The translations under genes and the position numbers were made by a program. The notes below the pieces were generated by a model that was not told where the DNA came from, searched no databases, and was given only the letters and a program-made list of their open reading frames with translations. A stretch of 64,000 bases of DNA, from NCBI GenBank assembly GCA_008694505.1, contig VZDJ01007747.1:37665201-37729200 (forward strand). Reading direction: 5' to 3'. The DNA comes from Cyanoderma ruficeps. Taxonomy: Eukaryota; Chordata; Aves; Passeriformes; Timaliidae. Each line of letters opens with the position of its first letter. Position 1 is the stretch's first letter. This document shows, one piece after another, positions 38,301 through 50,780 of the stretch.

Positions 38301-40689
38301 CATTAATTGCAAAACAAATGTAGAGAATATCAGCAAAACTCAAAGTGACAGGACTGCCTTTGGGTTTAAGATCTTAAAAAAATAAAATTACTGATTTTTT
38401 TTTTCCTTCGGTGCTATTTATCTATAAGTTTATCCTTAAATACCTCTTCAATATTTTTCCATGCAAAGAAATTATGATGCCACTTAGAACACGTATTTTT
38501 AAATTAACATGAGTAGGATTTTCAGGTTTACTATTCCCCCATTTGGAACATCCTATGAGATATTCTACTTCATCTGTCAGGAAATCCTTCCGTTTTCCTC
38601 ATCTTTTTCATGTTTTAACAATTCTTTTTTTCTCAGTGGCCATGAAGACAGCAATTTTGATATCCTCTGGGCAAAGCAGTGTTGCATATAATCCACTCTC
38701 TTGCATCATCTTAGCCCATTAGCTGCTCTGTCCCACTCTTAACCAGAAAATAATGTTCAAAGTTGTCATCCTGCACCTGAAAACATTCCTGGCTTAAAGC
38801 TCACCTTTCCAAAGCAAAGTCTGAAAAGTGACTGCGACAATCACAGTGCAATGTTTGTTCCTGACCTGATTTCCTCTCCCTGAGCCAACTGGCTCCCAAC
38901 CTACCACTGCCCCCACCCTCCCGCAGTGTTCAGGTCCCACTGTCACCGCTTCTGGTTATGCACTTCTAACCCATCCCCTGGCCTGGAGCAACACAGCATC
39001 CTCAGCTCCAGCCTGGAGGAGGTGTCTGGACCCCAGTAACACCATTTGCTTCTATTTTCTGGGGTACTGAACCACATTAAGCCATCCCTAGAACAGGCAC
39101 TGAGCCGAGATCAGAGACAGCAACTGACCTCATCTCCAGCTATCTGAGTCCCTTTCCTGATGGAACTGGAGTCCCTGAGCAAGCTGGAAACAACATCAGG
39201 GACCTCCTCTAGGTTCCTAGGTGAGCAGGAAGCCAAATCACTCAAAAATGTGAATTGAAACTGTCTCACAGTTTTCTTTCAGCTCTTTCAAAATCACAGG
39301 ATCAACAGAACAAACCTCTTGCCCAGTTACAGGTTTCTGACAGGAACCAACAGCAGAGGCTTAGAGAAAACAAGAAATGAACAGGAATAGCACTGTGAAG
39401 TTTTCCCCACTGTACATTCCCACCTTCTGGCAAAACATAATTCAGAGGCTTCGTAACCCGAAGTTTGTATCGGCATCCCTCTTTTTAATGATTTTTTTTT
39501 TCATGAATATATCTTTGGGCCTTTTTTAGTTTCCAAGGTGCACATCATGTGGTAGCAATGTGGTGCTGATGGGTAACAATTTTCTTTCTTGTATGTTCTA
39601 TAAACCATGAGTGATCATTTCAATTGCTGCCCTACAGGTCTCCTCCTGTGAGAAATAACAAACAGTTCTTCCTTATTCACTTTCTGTATGGTGTCTATGG
39701 TTTTATGTATTTCTTTCTGTTCAACCTCCCTTTAGAAACTGTTTGCTGATTTTATCATTTTCAACCTTCTTTAGATAAAACCGAAGATACACAAAATGTG
39801 AATACACAGTGAATTTGGATTGACCTAGTGATATTTTCTGTTCTGATTTTTTCCACTGAAGTTCTTCTACTAATTGTTTAATACACCATCTGCATTTTTG
39901 ACCCCTGCTGAACATTGAGTTGACATTTTTTTGAACTACCCACAAAAATGCCAAGATATATTTCCTGAATGGAAATAAGCAATTTACAGATCAATTTTCT
40001 TTGGTTTAGTTAGGGTTGATTCCTTCACTTCTCCCCTTTTCTCTCTCTACTTTGCACAAATCAACAATAAATTTCATCTGCAAATGTATTACAGATCTTT
40101 CAGCCTCATTAGATTCTCTTGCAACTTCTCACAGCCAATTTTTGTGTTTACAAACCAAAATAATTTCATACTGCTCATAGATATTTCCTTTGCTCTCATT
40201 GCTTTGCCAGATTCTTTGTGAATTTTTATCCTAGCCTAAAAGTTCTAGATAAGCTTTAGAATGATATTCTTGTAATTATGAGCTTTTCTCCACCTATATC
40301 AGCATGGGGGACATCAGAAATATACAAAAAATAAATAAAAAGGAAGATTTGGAAGAAAAATGAGTGAACAGAGCTCTTGTGTCTAAGACTGCTTTTGTCC
40401 AAGATTATACGTAAGACTATTTTCAAATCAAATGTACCTGATTTGTCTTCCCTCTTTGCAACTGGTGATCCCAAGTATATTTAACTAACGTCTAAACTAT
40501 TGATAAAGGCGGGAACTGAGAGGGAAAAAAAATGTATGTAGTTATAGAAAAAATGATTGGCATCACAGTGTCAGCTCCATCCAACTAAAACCTGAGACTA
40601 AAGAGGTTTTAAAGGCAAGAGAATCAGTGCAATGGCTGAATAACAGTTTAGTCATCCAAGGCATCGCTGCCCCAATGATTCCTTTTGTT
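35378..40689. other. Unannotated sequence, possible LTR-like patch
   Basis: No gene is supported. A G+C-richer patch at about 36370-36530 has open frames on both strands but no recognisable product. The stretch about 36614-36740 looks LTR-like in reverse orientation (see findings). An (AAAC)n run lies at about 37580-37592. Confidence 0.5.
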
Positions 40690-40718
40690 ATCTAGTAAAA
40701 ATGGTTTTTTTACTAGAT
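40690..40718. repeat. Perfect 12-bp inverted repeat (hairpin)
   Basis: Arms ATCTAGTAAAAA (40690-40701) and TTTTTACTAGAT (40707-40718) are perfectly complementary around a 5-nt loop. It is AT-rich, so thermodynamically modest. No flanking transposon structure is seen. Confidence 0.85.
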
Positions 40719-43700
40719 ATAAAAGTAAGTTTTTAATTAAGGTTAGAAAACTATTTCATTTTTTTATTTATAGCTCCAGGTATATTGTTCAACATGCAAC
40801 AACCTTCCTGGGAAAGTAAAGGATTTTTTTCCTTGTTTTCTCTGGCACCTTACTTATTCTGCTGCCTGAACTTCATTGTGTTTGTGCATCCATTTTATAA
40901 AGTACACCTTATTTAAATGATGATAAATTCCCTTCCTCCTTTGGATACCCAATTCATCTCATACAGAATATATAAATGCTTCAACAAAAGAAACAATGAT
41001 CACTGGGAGGTCTCATTTTTTTCTTATCCCTTCAAAGCGACATTCCTTCTTTGTATGTTTTTCCTTTGCAGTTATTTCTGTAGCATTGAAAACCATAATC
41101 TGTGAGCATTTCATGAGCCATAATGAGTTCTCCTAGTATCATCCTGGGAGATGCTGTAGATTTCAGATTGCTTCACTAGCCAATCCCTTTTGAGCTCCTT
41201 CCAAAATGAACAAGACGGTGAAAAATAAGGTAATTAGATAACAGTGTTTCGGTATTATGTGACATGTTGTAAAAAAATAGGAGAGAAAACCTATAACATT
41301 CAGCTCTTTGGTGTTCTGCAGTGAAGTGCATAATATTTGCAATGCAGGAGGCTGGTATGTCATATCTCAATACACATCTCTGTAAATTCTTCAGTTTTCA
41401 CAAGTCAGAGCAGATATTCACATTAAAATCCATTAATTTAATCCACTAAGGGCCATAAAAACTCAGAGGATGCTGGACCATTCCTAACCTAAGCATTTAC
41501 AGAAACCTTGTAATGGAGAAATACTTAAATTTCACTGAAAAGTACAGTCGTGCCAGAGAAGCTTTCAACTGCTGACACACCGAGTTATTTGGAATATTCA
41601 TTTTATGGTTAAAAATGAATTTGACTTAAGGTTAGGGAAAAATGCTTGGCTCTAGCATGAGTTTACAGGTGATCCATATAAACTTGAGAGCAAGTCACTT
41701 CAAACAACACCTCACTCACATGGCCCATTTCTGATTAACTCTTTCCTTGATCTGTTTGGATACATTTGTCAGTAAAGATACCAGTTGTTAGTATCTCTAT
41801 TTATGAATGCAAGTCTAACAGTATAGATCATACATGTTTCGAAGGGTTTCAGTGCCTGTTCCCTGCTTTAAAATAAACAAGGAGACAGAGCATCCTATTT
41901 CCTCTTATTCTCTGCTTTTTAAATCATATTCCCTGCCTACTTCTTCTGGAACTTCCTCCTCTCTTACAAATGTTTTAAATCATACAGTAACAACCTGCAG
42001 ATCTCACTCGGGGCTCAAGCAAATATCTCTGGGTATAAGACACGTACAAGCAGCTCATCCAAAGCAAAACCTCTTTTTGTGCTATCTGTGAAGGCCTAGC
42101 TTTGTTAATGCAAATAATAGTGCAGTGTCAATGCAGGTAACATGGTACAATTAACCATAAAAGCTGCAGAAAAGCCTCACTCTGAACCTTGAGCCCACCT
42201 GAGCAGTAATCTGGGTCAGATGCACTAATACAATCAGATCTGTGTTCCTTTTTCTTGGTTACTCTGTCTATAACCACATGCACGTCCCTTAACCCTCCCC
42301 CTCATCACTGCTTACAGGAGTGTTTTCTGCCTCCCTGAGAACTTTCCTACTGAGAGTATTTGTCAAGTAAACGATCTCTCCTGCTTCAATCACATAGGAA
42401 CCTCCTGGCTGAGTGTGGGAAGTAAAAGCCTTGCTGCTTACAGATGGCAGGAGAGAAAAGATGCACATCCCCTCTTGCCTTACCTCTGCAGCGACTCTGG
42501 GAGTCCCGGAACCCTCAGCTGGAGATTGCCTTGGCAACCACATGTTAGGGGAGACAACCTCCATCTGTTTAGCCTTTCTGTAAATGTAACTGAGATCTTG
42601 TGAAGTCTATCAGTTGAAACAAAATGGCATTCTCTCCCTGTACTTATTTTCTAAGTATTTTCTCTTAGCCTAACAGCACAGGACTCCACAGACAGACTGG
42701 ACATTAGTTTGTCATCAGCCCATGAAAGATAGGTTGAAAAGGTGTCACTTTGTAGGTATCACCCCGAAAGAGACTCCTGCTGCCAAAGCAGAGCAGGCTA
42801 TTTCCCTGCTGAACAAGCTACAGGAAAGGAGGATTGCCTTTGATGTGGGCAAGGAATGAGATGGGTCAGCCATCCGGGTGTGTGTCTGCACACACGAGTA
42901 CAATTTCACAGCAAAAAGAAGGGTGGATTTTGGTAACACCTGTAGAAGGGTCAATTCATTTTCTCCAATTCCTTTTCTCCAAATTCTGTTCCTTTACAAA
43001 GACAAAGATGTCTGTCTTGTGAGGACTGCCATCTTTGCTACTGAGGCAGGATGTGAGTATGCTCACCAGGACTTCTGGTGTGGTTTGAAAAGCATGATAC
43101 TGCATTTCTTGAATGTTTAGAAGAAGCCAAAAGATAAAGATGTTTTCAGAAAGGAAACAGCTGATGGTTTGCTGGCTGCTCAGCATCTGCTTTCATCAGC
43201 TCAAAAATATCCTCATTTGATATGTGTGCAGGGACTTTCTACTAACATTCATTTGAATGCAAGACTCTTACCTCACTTTTCCTTTCCTTTACCACCTCAA
43301 TCTTGCTCCACACTAAAAGGTATGAAGCACTTTTATCTAATGACTTGACTTGCTATTATTTGACACAATGTCCTAACTAGCATTTTCAAAAATGAGGAGT
43401 TCACAGAATACCTTTGACATTAAACCTTTCTGCATTTGAAAGGATATCTCTAGGTTTAGAAGTCTGGGAGGGGTTGTTCTTTTGTATGTAAATTGCTCAG
43501 ATAATGGAATAAAAACCTAAAGGATACTATGCCCACACACTAACAAACTGCATTTTTCCTGTCTCTGTAAAGACAAATCCTGTAACTGCTCTGAAGTTCA
43601 GAGAGCAGAGGGATGCTGATCCTCATGATCATTAGCATACACAGTAATAGCTCTCTTTAATACAGTAATATAATTTTCAGTTTAAAATCTGATCCCTGTC

Positions 43701-46310
43701 TAGACACGTACTAAATCTCTGAGGCAGTAGTTTGCGATGCCTGAAGGGTAAGTTGTATAGCTCAACTTTAAGACTGGCCATTTTCCTGCTTTACTGAAAT
43801 ACTGTGAAGTAGAGATATACACAGAGAAAATGTGACACACTGTAGTAGCAGGAAAGACCTCTGAATACCTTATTGATTCCCTGATTTTTGTGATCCTTTT
43901 ATTATCCATTGTAGAGCAGTCTAGGAAAAGGTGCTCATAATTGTGGCAGCTCCATAATACTACAGATTTCTAAAGCTTACACCATAACTCCAATCTCCCC
44001 CCTCCTTTCCCCCCTCTTTCTTCCTTAGAGCACACCTGCCAGCATTGTGTCTGCAATATTCTGCCCAGAAATGAGGGTGATCCCAGCTGGGCTATCTGGG
44101 GACATAAATAAATAAATACAGTAGTTCCCTCTCTTGGGTTGAGCTCAGATCTTCTGAATCCAAGCAAACAAACTCTAGTGACTCCAATAAACCCTGCATC
44201 CAGATTAAGGTGTCTCAAGAAAAGGCAGAGGAAGGGAAGCAGCAGCAAGAGCAGCAGGGACAATCAGGCAGTGCTGTTAGAGCAAGCCCAGTACAATCAG
44301 GCACCACATCCTGTCAGAATTGATGATTTTGGTAGGAGACAAAATGAATCAAAACTGCCTTCACACAAATTTTTGTTTCTGAGGGTCAAATTAATTTACC
44401 TGCCCTTCAGCACAGTCCTTGCCCTCATAACCCTGTAATACATGTCTTAAAAAGTGCCAGATTTTCCATGATCTGGGAATTAAATTACTACAATAAGGGC
44501 CAATTCTATCTCTGTCAGACTTAATGTAATATTTAGAGATCTCTCAAAGGCTTTCCACACTTGAGCACAGGCAATCTGTGAGGCCGAGTTTGCTTAAACC
44601 TGGACTACAGGGTAAAAAATTATGACAAATTTTCCTACATGTTTTCATTTGTCAGGAAACCTGAGAGAAAATAAATATTTCAAAGAAAATCTGATTTTTT
44701 TTCTTGACCCTCATTAATAACATTGTCTTTTAAGTTCAAGGCACTTAAACCAAATAAACCCACTGTAATAACTGAGATGATGCTGAGGGTCAAAAGGGGC
44801 ATGTGAAACCTTTGGCCATGGCACTGATGCCTATATTGCAAATAACTGACCTTCACAAAGGCAACATGATGGAGAGAAGGCGATTTTTTAGTGAAAACAT
44901 TATTGAACTCAATATTTCTGTGAAAACCAAGCACTTTTTGTGACGGAACCACCAAGACTTCATGAGTTTAGGCCTATGATATATTCTCTACAGTATATTT
45001 GTTCAAACTAGAAATCTCTTAGACCTCATTTTGTGTTGATGGAGGGATTTTCTACTTACAGAAAACATGCTTAATGCAACAGCTCTGTACCTTGATGATG
45101 TTGTAGGGATCTCACTATTTATGCACTTTCTATGTACAATTCAAACATTTTTGTGTGTACAAAAACTTCTTAGGAAGACTGCATATCCTTGAAGAGCCAC
45201 TCTACGTATAACCTCCAGCTAGACATATTGAACAACACACTCCCAACTAGATGTCAAATTCTCTCAGCTGCTTATACCATTATTAATCTAGTGGTTACCA
45301 CCACAAAAGAAAAATTTCCCAGGAAAACACAGATCTGCTTCACCCACCTCCGAAAAAAAATTGTAAAATTACTGAATAAGTCTAATGAATTCAAGCTAAT
45401 GCCATTAAAAGGGCTGAAGAGGAGATTAAAAGATTTAATATACTAGGAATAAGTGAGAGGAGAGTGGGCCAGTCTGAATTTACACCATTATATCACTTAT
45501 ATGGGGCTGTTATAATTTATAGTCAAGAAGCTCATGCAGCCAACTGGACACTGAAGCAAGTTTTGAGGAAAACACTGTCCTTCACTGAACTCCAGGGCAG
45601 TAACCACCTGCTCAGGGGCAGCAGAAAAGACAGAGGGAACACTTTTATCTCAGGCCATTACAGCTATTTCTCGGCAGTCACTGTGCATTTTAATGACTGT
45701 TCTTTGACAAACAGCAATTAGTATGCTGAAGAGCATGACAGACACCTAAAGAATACATATTTTTCTTATCTGTCTGACGGAAAGGATGGAGTTATGAGTG
45801 AGTCAAAATCTCCCAGAGAAGATGGAGAGGCACAGGTGAAAAAGAGAGAATTTTAAAAGCCATCAGGGAATATGAAAGGCATCATAGCAATGAACCTCTG
45901 AAAAGCAGGAAGTAAACTTTGTACAAAAAGAGAAAAAGAAACTTTAGAATGGGCTTTACCAAAGAAACAAAACGGCAAGCAGAGGTCAGGAAAGTTGGGT
46001 GTGCACATGATCCAGCCTCCAACAAGTTCATAAACTTTACCCAGAGGATGCTTTAATCCGTATGACAACAGTGAAAGGAAAAGAAATGTGTGCAGGCTTT
46101 TCTTTGTGCAGACAAAGCAAGAGGGAGCAGTGCTTTCAAAACTGCCTGTTCCTCTATTGGAAACTCTGTAGTGTCACGCTGGCTTCCCAACCTGCCTGGA
46201 ATTGTGCATGAAAGGAGCTCAGACTAAAGAAGTCCAGGAGTGTTCTTTTAACAGTGTTGCGCTAGGGGCTCCACTCTGGCTCCTTCCTGGCCCTTACTTT
46301 CCCTGTTGGT
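40719..46310. other. Unannotated single-copy sequence
   Basis: Over 5 kb without a recognised gene, LINE or LTR. A short (AAAT)n run lies at about 44105-44117. Overlapping frames at 42289-43186 and 43970-44438 have no recognisable domains. Confidence 0.55.
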
Positions 46311-46369
46311 TTTTCGGGGTCTTTTGTTTGGTTGGTTGGTTTTGGTTTTTTTGTTTTGTTTTTTTTTTA
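46311..46369. repeat. G/T-rich low-complexity tract
   Basis: Almost purely G and T on the plus strand, with GGTTGGTTGG and GTTTT runs. Any frame through it is low complexity. Confidence 0.9.
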
Positions 46370-48971
46370 CTTTTCTGAGGTGCACATGGCTAGTGCTTTC
46401 AGCTGTATTTCAGCGAAGTACAGAAACACATTCCAAATCCCAGGACACCCATAAGACACCACATAAGAGCCTACACGTGACAATTTTGTAGCCATTCAGT
46501 CACTTGGTCCTTAAAAGCCTTCTTGAAAAATTTCTTTCCTGTGAATTTTTTTTTAACTTTCTCTCTTTAAAGATCTTTCTACTGTTCCAGGAGACCTCTA
46601 TTTCCTCCAGACTACCCAGCACAAAGAGAGAACCTGTCTGCTGCTACCTGACTTTCAGTGAGGCACCTGACACATGCGCAGCAAGTTAATGTGGTTCCAC
46701 AAGTTATGTAGTTTAGACATCACACATGCCGATATTTTGAAAAATTTTAATTCAGCCAGACCTACATGGTACAGTGTCTCTAGTAATTTTGTAGTAAAAA
46801 TATTTATTCCAAATTCCATAGTTGTATTTGCAGTGCAGAGGCTTTTGTCTGAGTCCTGCACAAGTATGTGCCCACCTTTACTGGGTGGATCGCCCCTTAG
46901 GGTGCACCTGCACCTGTCTGCTTTTAGCTCAGACCACGAGGATTTAGTACATCTTCCAGATGTCCCCATTTCCTGTGCCTTGGTTCATGTGATGGAGAGA
47001 TTTTTGTGAAGATAAACCCCCCGGGGGCCCAGCCGCCAAGCTGGTCCCAGCCTCACCTCTGTTTGTGTGCGCGGGCACTTTGCCATCCCTCACATCCTCC
47101 AGGATGCCACACAAGAGTATCACAATCCCAGTTTGAGTTTTGCTGGAATGAGGCTTGGAATGAGGTAGACAGCAGGAGTAATCTATGCTGTGATTCCCAC
47201 CTTTTTTGTTCTGGTGAAGAGCAGGTTTCAAGTCCTGTCCTGGATTTCTTGGTTCTCAGGGTGTCAGTATTGCTGTGCACAAATTCCCAGATCAGGAAAG
47301 AGAAACCTGCACTCTGTGCTTCGTTCCCTGTCACTTCCTATTCTGTGTCTGATTTCTCAGATCTGCCCCCAGCTCTGTATTTTCCTTTAGGGATGATTTT
47401 GCAGCAAGCCTTACAATACCGTAAAAATACCAGTCCAGAGATATTACTGCGAAGAAAATAATTATGCAGTTAAACAGCAGCATGTATGTGCTGTAATTGA
47501 CAGCACTCATTAGTCAGGATATTAAAAAAAAATTAATTACTGTAGAGGTAGACTTATTATCATCCTTTATGTCTTGAACAGTAAATCTTTTCATTCTGAA
47601 ATTTTATAACAGACAACCCCCAATTTTTCTTTTATTTAGTTTTGAATACCATTAACAATAGCATTATACTCATTTGTGCTACTTATGGAATAAGATAAAA
47701 CTAAGGATAATATTATCAAGGTCTATTCCTTTGCATATCTCTTTTTCAGTTGGGTTAGGCCATAGTTGTTCTTTAATTTAATTTATGTCTGGGTCACACA
47801 AGCTGAGATACATAGGTAAAAATGAAAGTGGCACCCTATGTCATCCTCCACATGGTCTGCCACAGAAGGAGAATGTGAGTTTCCATCTGCTTTCTCAAGG
47901 GCCATAACAGATTCCCACCACAGAAACAGCTTCCCAATCTTTGCAACTTGACGGGCCTGTAATGTGACATTTAGGTGTAAAACTCACATTTGCCTTATTG
48001 AATTCCACTTCCGTCAATCTCTTCAATATCCGTGTCCTGTTAAATGTTAAAGTGCCAATCACCATGCAAGAGTTACAAAGAATTAATTCATAGTAAAGGA
48101 ACAAGAATAAAATGTAACCCTGGATACTACATTTGTTTGAGAAAATATAATTAGGATGAACAAACCAAACCAAAATTATTACTGATTTTGTTTCCCCCAA
48201 ACAGTGACAGCCATGAACAGTTCATCTATAAGGTTCTCTGAGAAATGCAGCACTTAACTCCCTTTTCTCCTAGCTTGAGACAGGTTGTCAAATTCATCTA
48301 TTTACACTGTTTAAACCCCAAGCAATCCTTTGGACTTATGTGAGTTTCACAGTAGTATTGCACAGCTGAAATTCATTTAATAACCCAAAAGAGACTTGCA
48401 GTGTGCTTTTCTTCCCTCTCCAGTTTAACTGCACTAAGTCTGAACATTATAATCAAAATCCCATATCACAGTTTGCCTTTGAGCTGTTTGAAATGGAGAA
48501 TGAGAGAAAAGTCCCAGGCCATGGAGTGCCATGGAGGAACTAACCTGTGAGCAATTCAGGTGTAATTTCTTTACAAGAAGGGCATTATGGAATAAATTGC
48601 TTGGGGCATTCAGGCAGTGGAGCAGGCAAGTACCATAAATCAGCTCTGAAATATAAACTGGGCAATTGGAAGTCAGAGTAATGGCAGAGTTTGAGCTCAT
48701 TGTTTAGAGATGTCATTTCTGTTTAGGATAAATAAATGTTTTGATCTTAAGGTTCACAATGGCAACTGGGGAAGCAGAGGGAAGACCTGGGGTTGGCCAG
48801 AGGAGGAGGAAATGACAGATTTACTCTAGGTGTATTGCACTCAGTTGTGAAAGAGTCCTGTGCAAATGCTTACAGATAAGTTACTTTACATTTTCTTTTG
48901 TAGGGACAGTTTTATGTCTCCTTGCTCAGTTCTCATCTTCCTAGAAAGTCAGGAAGGGGAAGGCTAGGGCC
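46370..48971. other. Unannotated sequence with G+C-richer patch
   Basis: Contains a G+C-rich patch around 47010-47100 with a CCCCCGGGGG palindrome at 47018-47027. A 151-codon plus frame (47006-47461) overlaps two minus frames. None gives a recognisable protein, so no gene is called. Confidence 0.5.
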
Positions 48972-48981
48972 TTTTTTGTTT

Positions 48982-49012
<31 letters not shown>

Positions 49013-49096
49013 GGGGGTTTTGTTTGTTTGTTTGTTTGTTTGTTTGTTTGGGGGTTTTTTGTTTGGGGTTTTTTTGGTGATTTTTTTTTTTTGTGG
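48972..49096 (+). repeat. Long G/T-rich tract with (GTTTT)n and (GTTT)n
   Basis: About 125 bp with nearly no A or C on the plus strand: (GTTTT)n, then (GTTT)n, then G4-5/T blocks. Four G-runs (48982-48984, 49013-49017, 49050-49054, 49065-49068) could in principle form a long-loop quadruplex. The overlapping open frames are artefacts of low complexity. Confidence 0.95.
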
Positions 49097-50466
49097 TTTT
49101 CTATTTTCTTTTTATATTAAATTTGGAGGACATCATCTTTTGCCCTTTCAGCTCAGTAATCAAATCCCAGAGCATGGTACATTACCTTTCTGGCCATTTG
49201 GTCATGGTCAGACATAATTGTCGTCTCAACCATTCAGCACCTCCTCAGATGAGTAATGAGTGGGTGTCAGGCAGAAATCAGGCTTTTTACTTCATGTGGA
49301 GCTCAGTCCAAAACTTTAATAAGGAGACATTCAGGGAAAGGCATGGGCACAGAAAGTAAATAAAATATAACTGAGAAACTATTTGAGGTGTGTTCAAACA
49401 TTTGAGCGAGGAATTATAAGAGGAATGTACAAACACAGAAAAGACATGACAATATTTTTATGACAATATAAAAAGAACTCCAACTGTTAAATGTGAAATA
49501 ACATATGGACATACAGCAGCTCCCTTCATTTCTCCAAATCCTAATGTTGTGTTTCTACTCCAGCCAGTAATGAAGTACCACACTGCTGCTTACTCCAGTT
49601 TGGGATGGGGAGGAGAATCAGAAAAAAAGGTAAAACACATGGGTTGAAATAAGAAAAGTTTAGTAACAGAATTGCAATAAAATAAAATAATAATGATAAT
49701 GATAATAATGTAATGAAAAGGAAAACAACAAGAAAGAGGAATTAACCCCAAGAAGAACGAGTGATGTGTATGCCCTGGCAACGCTCCATTATGGATTCAT
49801 CCTCACTGCCAGAGGATGGGAAGATGAAAATTCCTTCCCTTAGAATAAGCACTGCTTAGAAACAATCAAAACATCAGAGTGTTATCAACAATTATTCTCA
49901 CACTGAACCCAAAACACAGCATTGTACCTGCTACTGGGAAGAAAATTAACCTCTCCCAGCTGAAACCAGGACAACTAACCCAAGCTCTTGCAGCATTAGA
50001 ATAACTGATTTTTTTAAATATATGTCTGTTTGCACAGTAAGTTTTTCAAAATGTAAGACGCTTTGGTTTTGGTTTCAGACATAACTTTAGGCCAGCCTAG
50101 AACCCAAAGAAGTTGCATTCAAGCTCTACCCTAGGAGCTGGTTCTTGACCATGTCCTCTGAAACTAAAAAAACAAGGAGGAAAACACAAGTCCTATTGTT
50201 TTAGTAATGATGGATCATTCTTCTTAGCCTTGCACAATTTTGAATCCTGATGCTGCTTGTGCCTTTTTCTCCCCAAAGCTCTTTTCCTATTTTTGTTGTC
50301 CTTCAGCCAGGCAGCTCACACAGTGACCATTTCTAAATATGTTTTAAGGCTGGGCTGCTTCATCCTGCCTGCCGCTCAAAGGTTTGTGTATTCAGCTTCA
50401 CCTGGAGCTTTACCACAGGCACATTCCTGTTACTGAGCAGAGCGTGACCAGTGTGAGGGAGGTTCT
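49097..50466. other. Unannotated single-copy sequence
   Basis: No gene is seen. A trinucleotide-like (AATAATGAT)n stretch lies at about 49674-49710. Confidence 0.55.
49674..49710. repeat. (AAT/GAT)n simple repeat
   Basis: AATAAAATAATAATGATAATGATAA-type sequence, an imperfect trinucleotide microsatellite. Confidence 0.85.
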
Positions 50467-50780
50467 CATAGAATCATAGAAGAGTTTGGGTTGGGAAGGA
50501 CCTTGAAAAGTCATCTAATCCAACTCCCCAGCCATGGGCAGGAACACCTTCCTCTAGATCAGGTTGCTCAGAGCCCCATCCAACCTGACCTTGAAAGTTC
50601 CCAGGGGCGGGGCAACAATCACCTCTCTGGGCAACCTGTGCCAGTGTTTCCCCATGCTCATTGCAAGGAGATTCTTCCCTATACCTAATCAAAAATGGGC
50701 CATCTTTTAGTTTAAAACCACTATGCCTTGTCCCAATGCAACTAGTCCTGCTAAAAATCTGTCCTCATGTTTCTTTTATC
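50467..50780 (-). mobile_element. CR1 LINE 3' fragment
   Basis: 'catagaatcatagaagagtttgggttgggaaggaccttgaaaagtcatc', then 'ccagccatgggcaggaacaccttcc', 'aggttgctcagagccccatccaacctgacc', a 'cacctctctgggcaacctgtgccagtg' block and 'ccttgtcccaatgcaactagtcc'. This is a reverse-oriented, well preserved CR1 3' region. Truncated at its 5' end near 50780; non-coding. Together with 26215 it is among the youngest CR1 copies here. Confidence 0.96.

Noticed and set aside
41688..41730. CAAGTCACTTCAAAC word considered as a MIR core
   Set aside because: Only one short word matches, without the following CTCAGT/TCCTCA block.
47006..47461. 151-codon plus-strand frame
   Set aside because: Overlapped by two minus-strand frames in the same G+C-richer patch; no recognisable protein features or splice context.
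48990..49217. Phe/Val/Gly-rich frame that looks like a membrane protein
   Set aside because: It is the translation of the (GTTT)n/(GTTTT)n tract, so the hydrophobicity is a low-complexity artefact.
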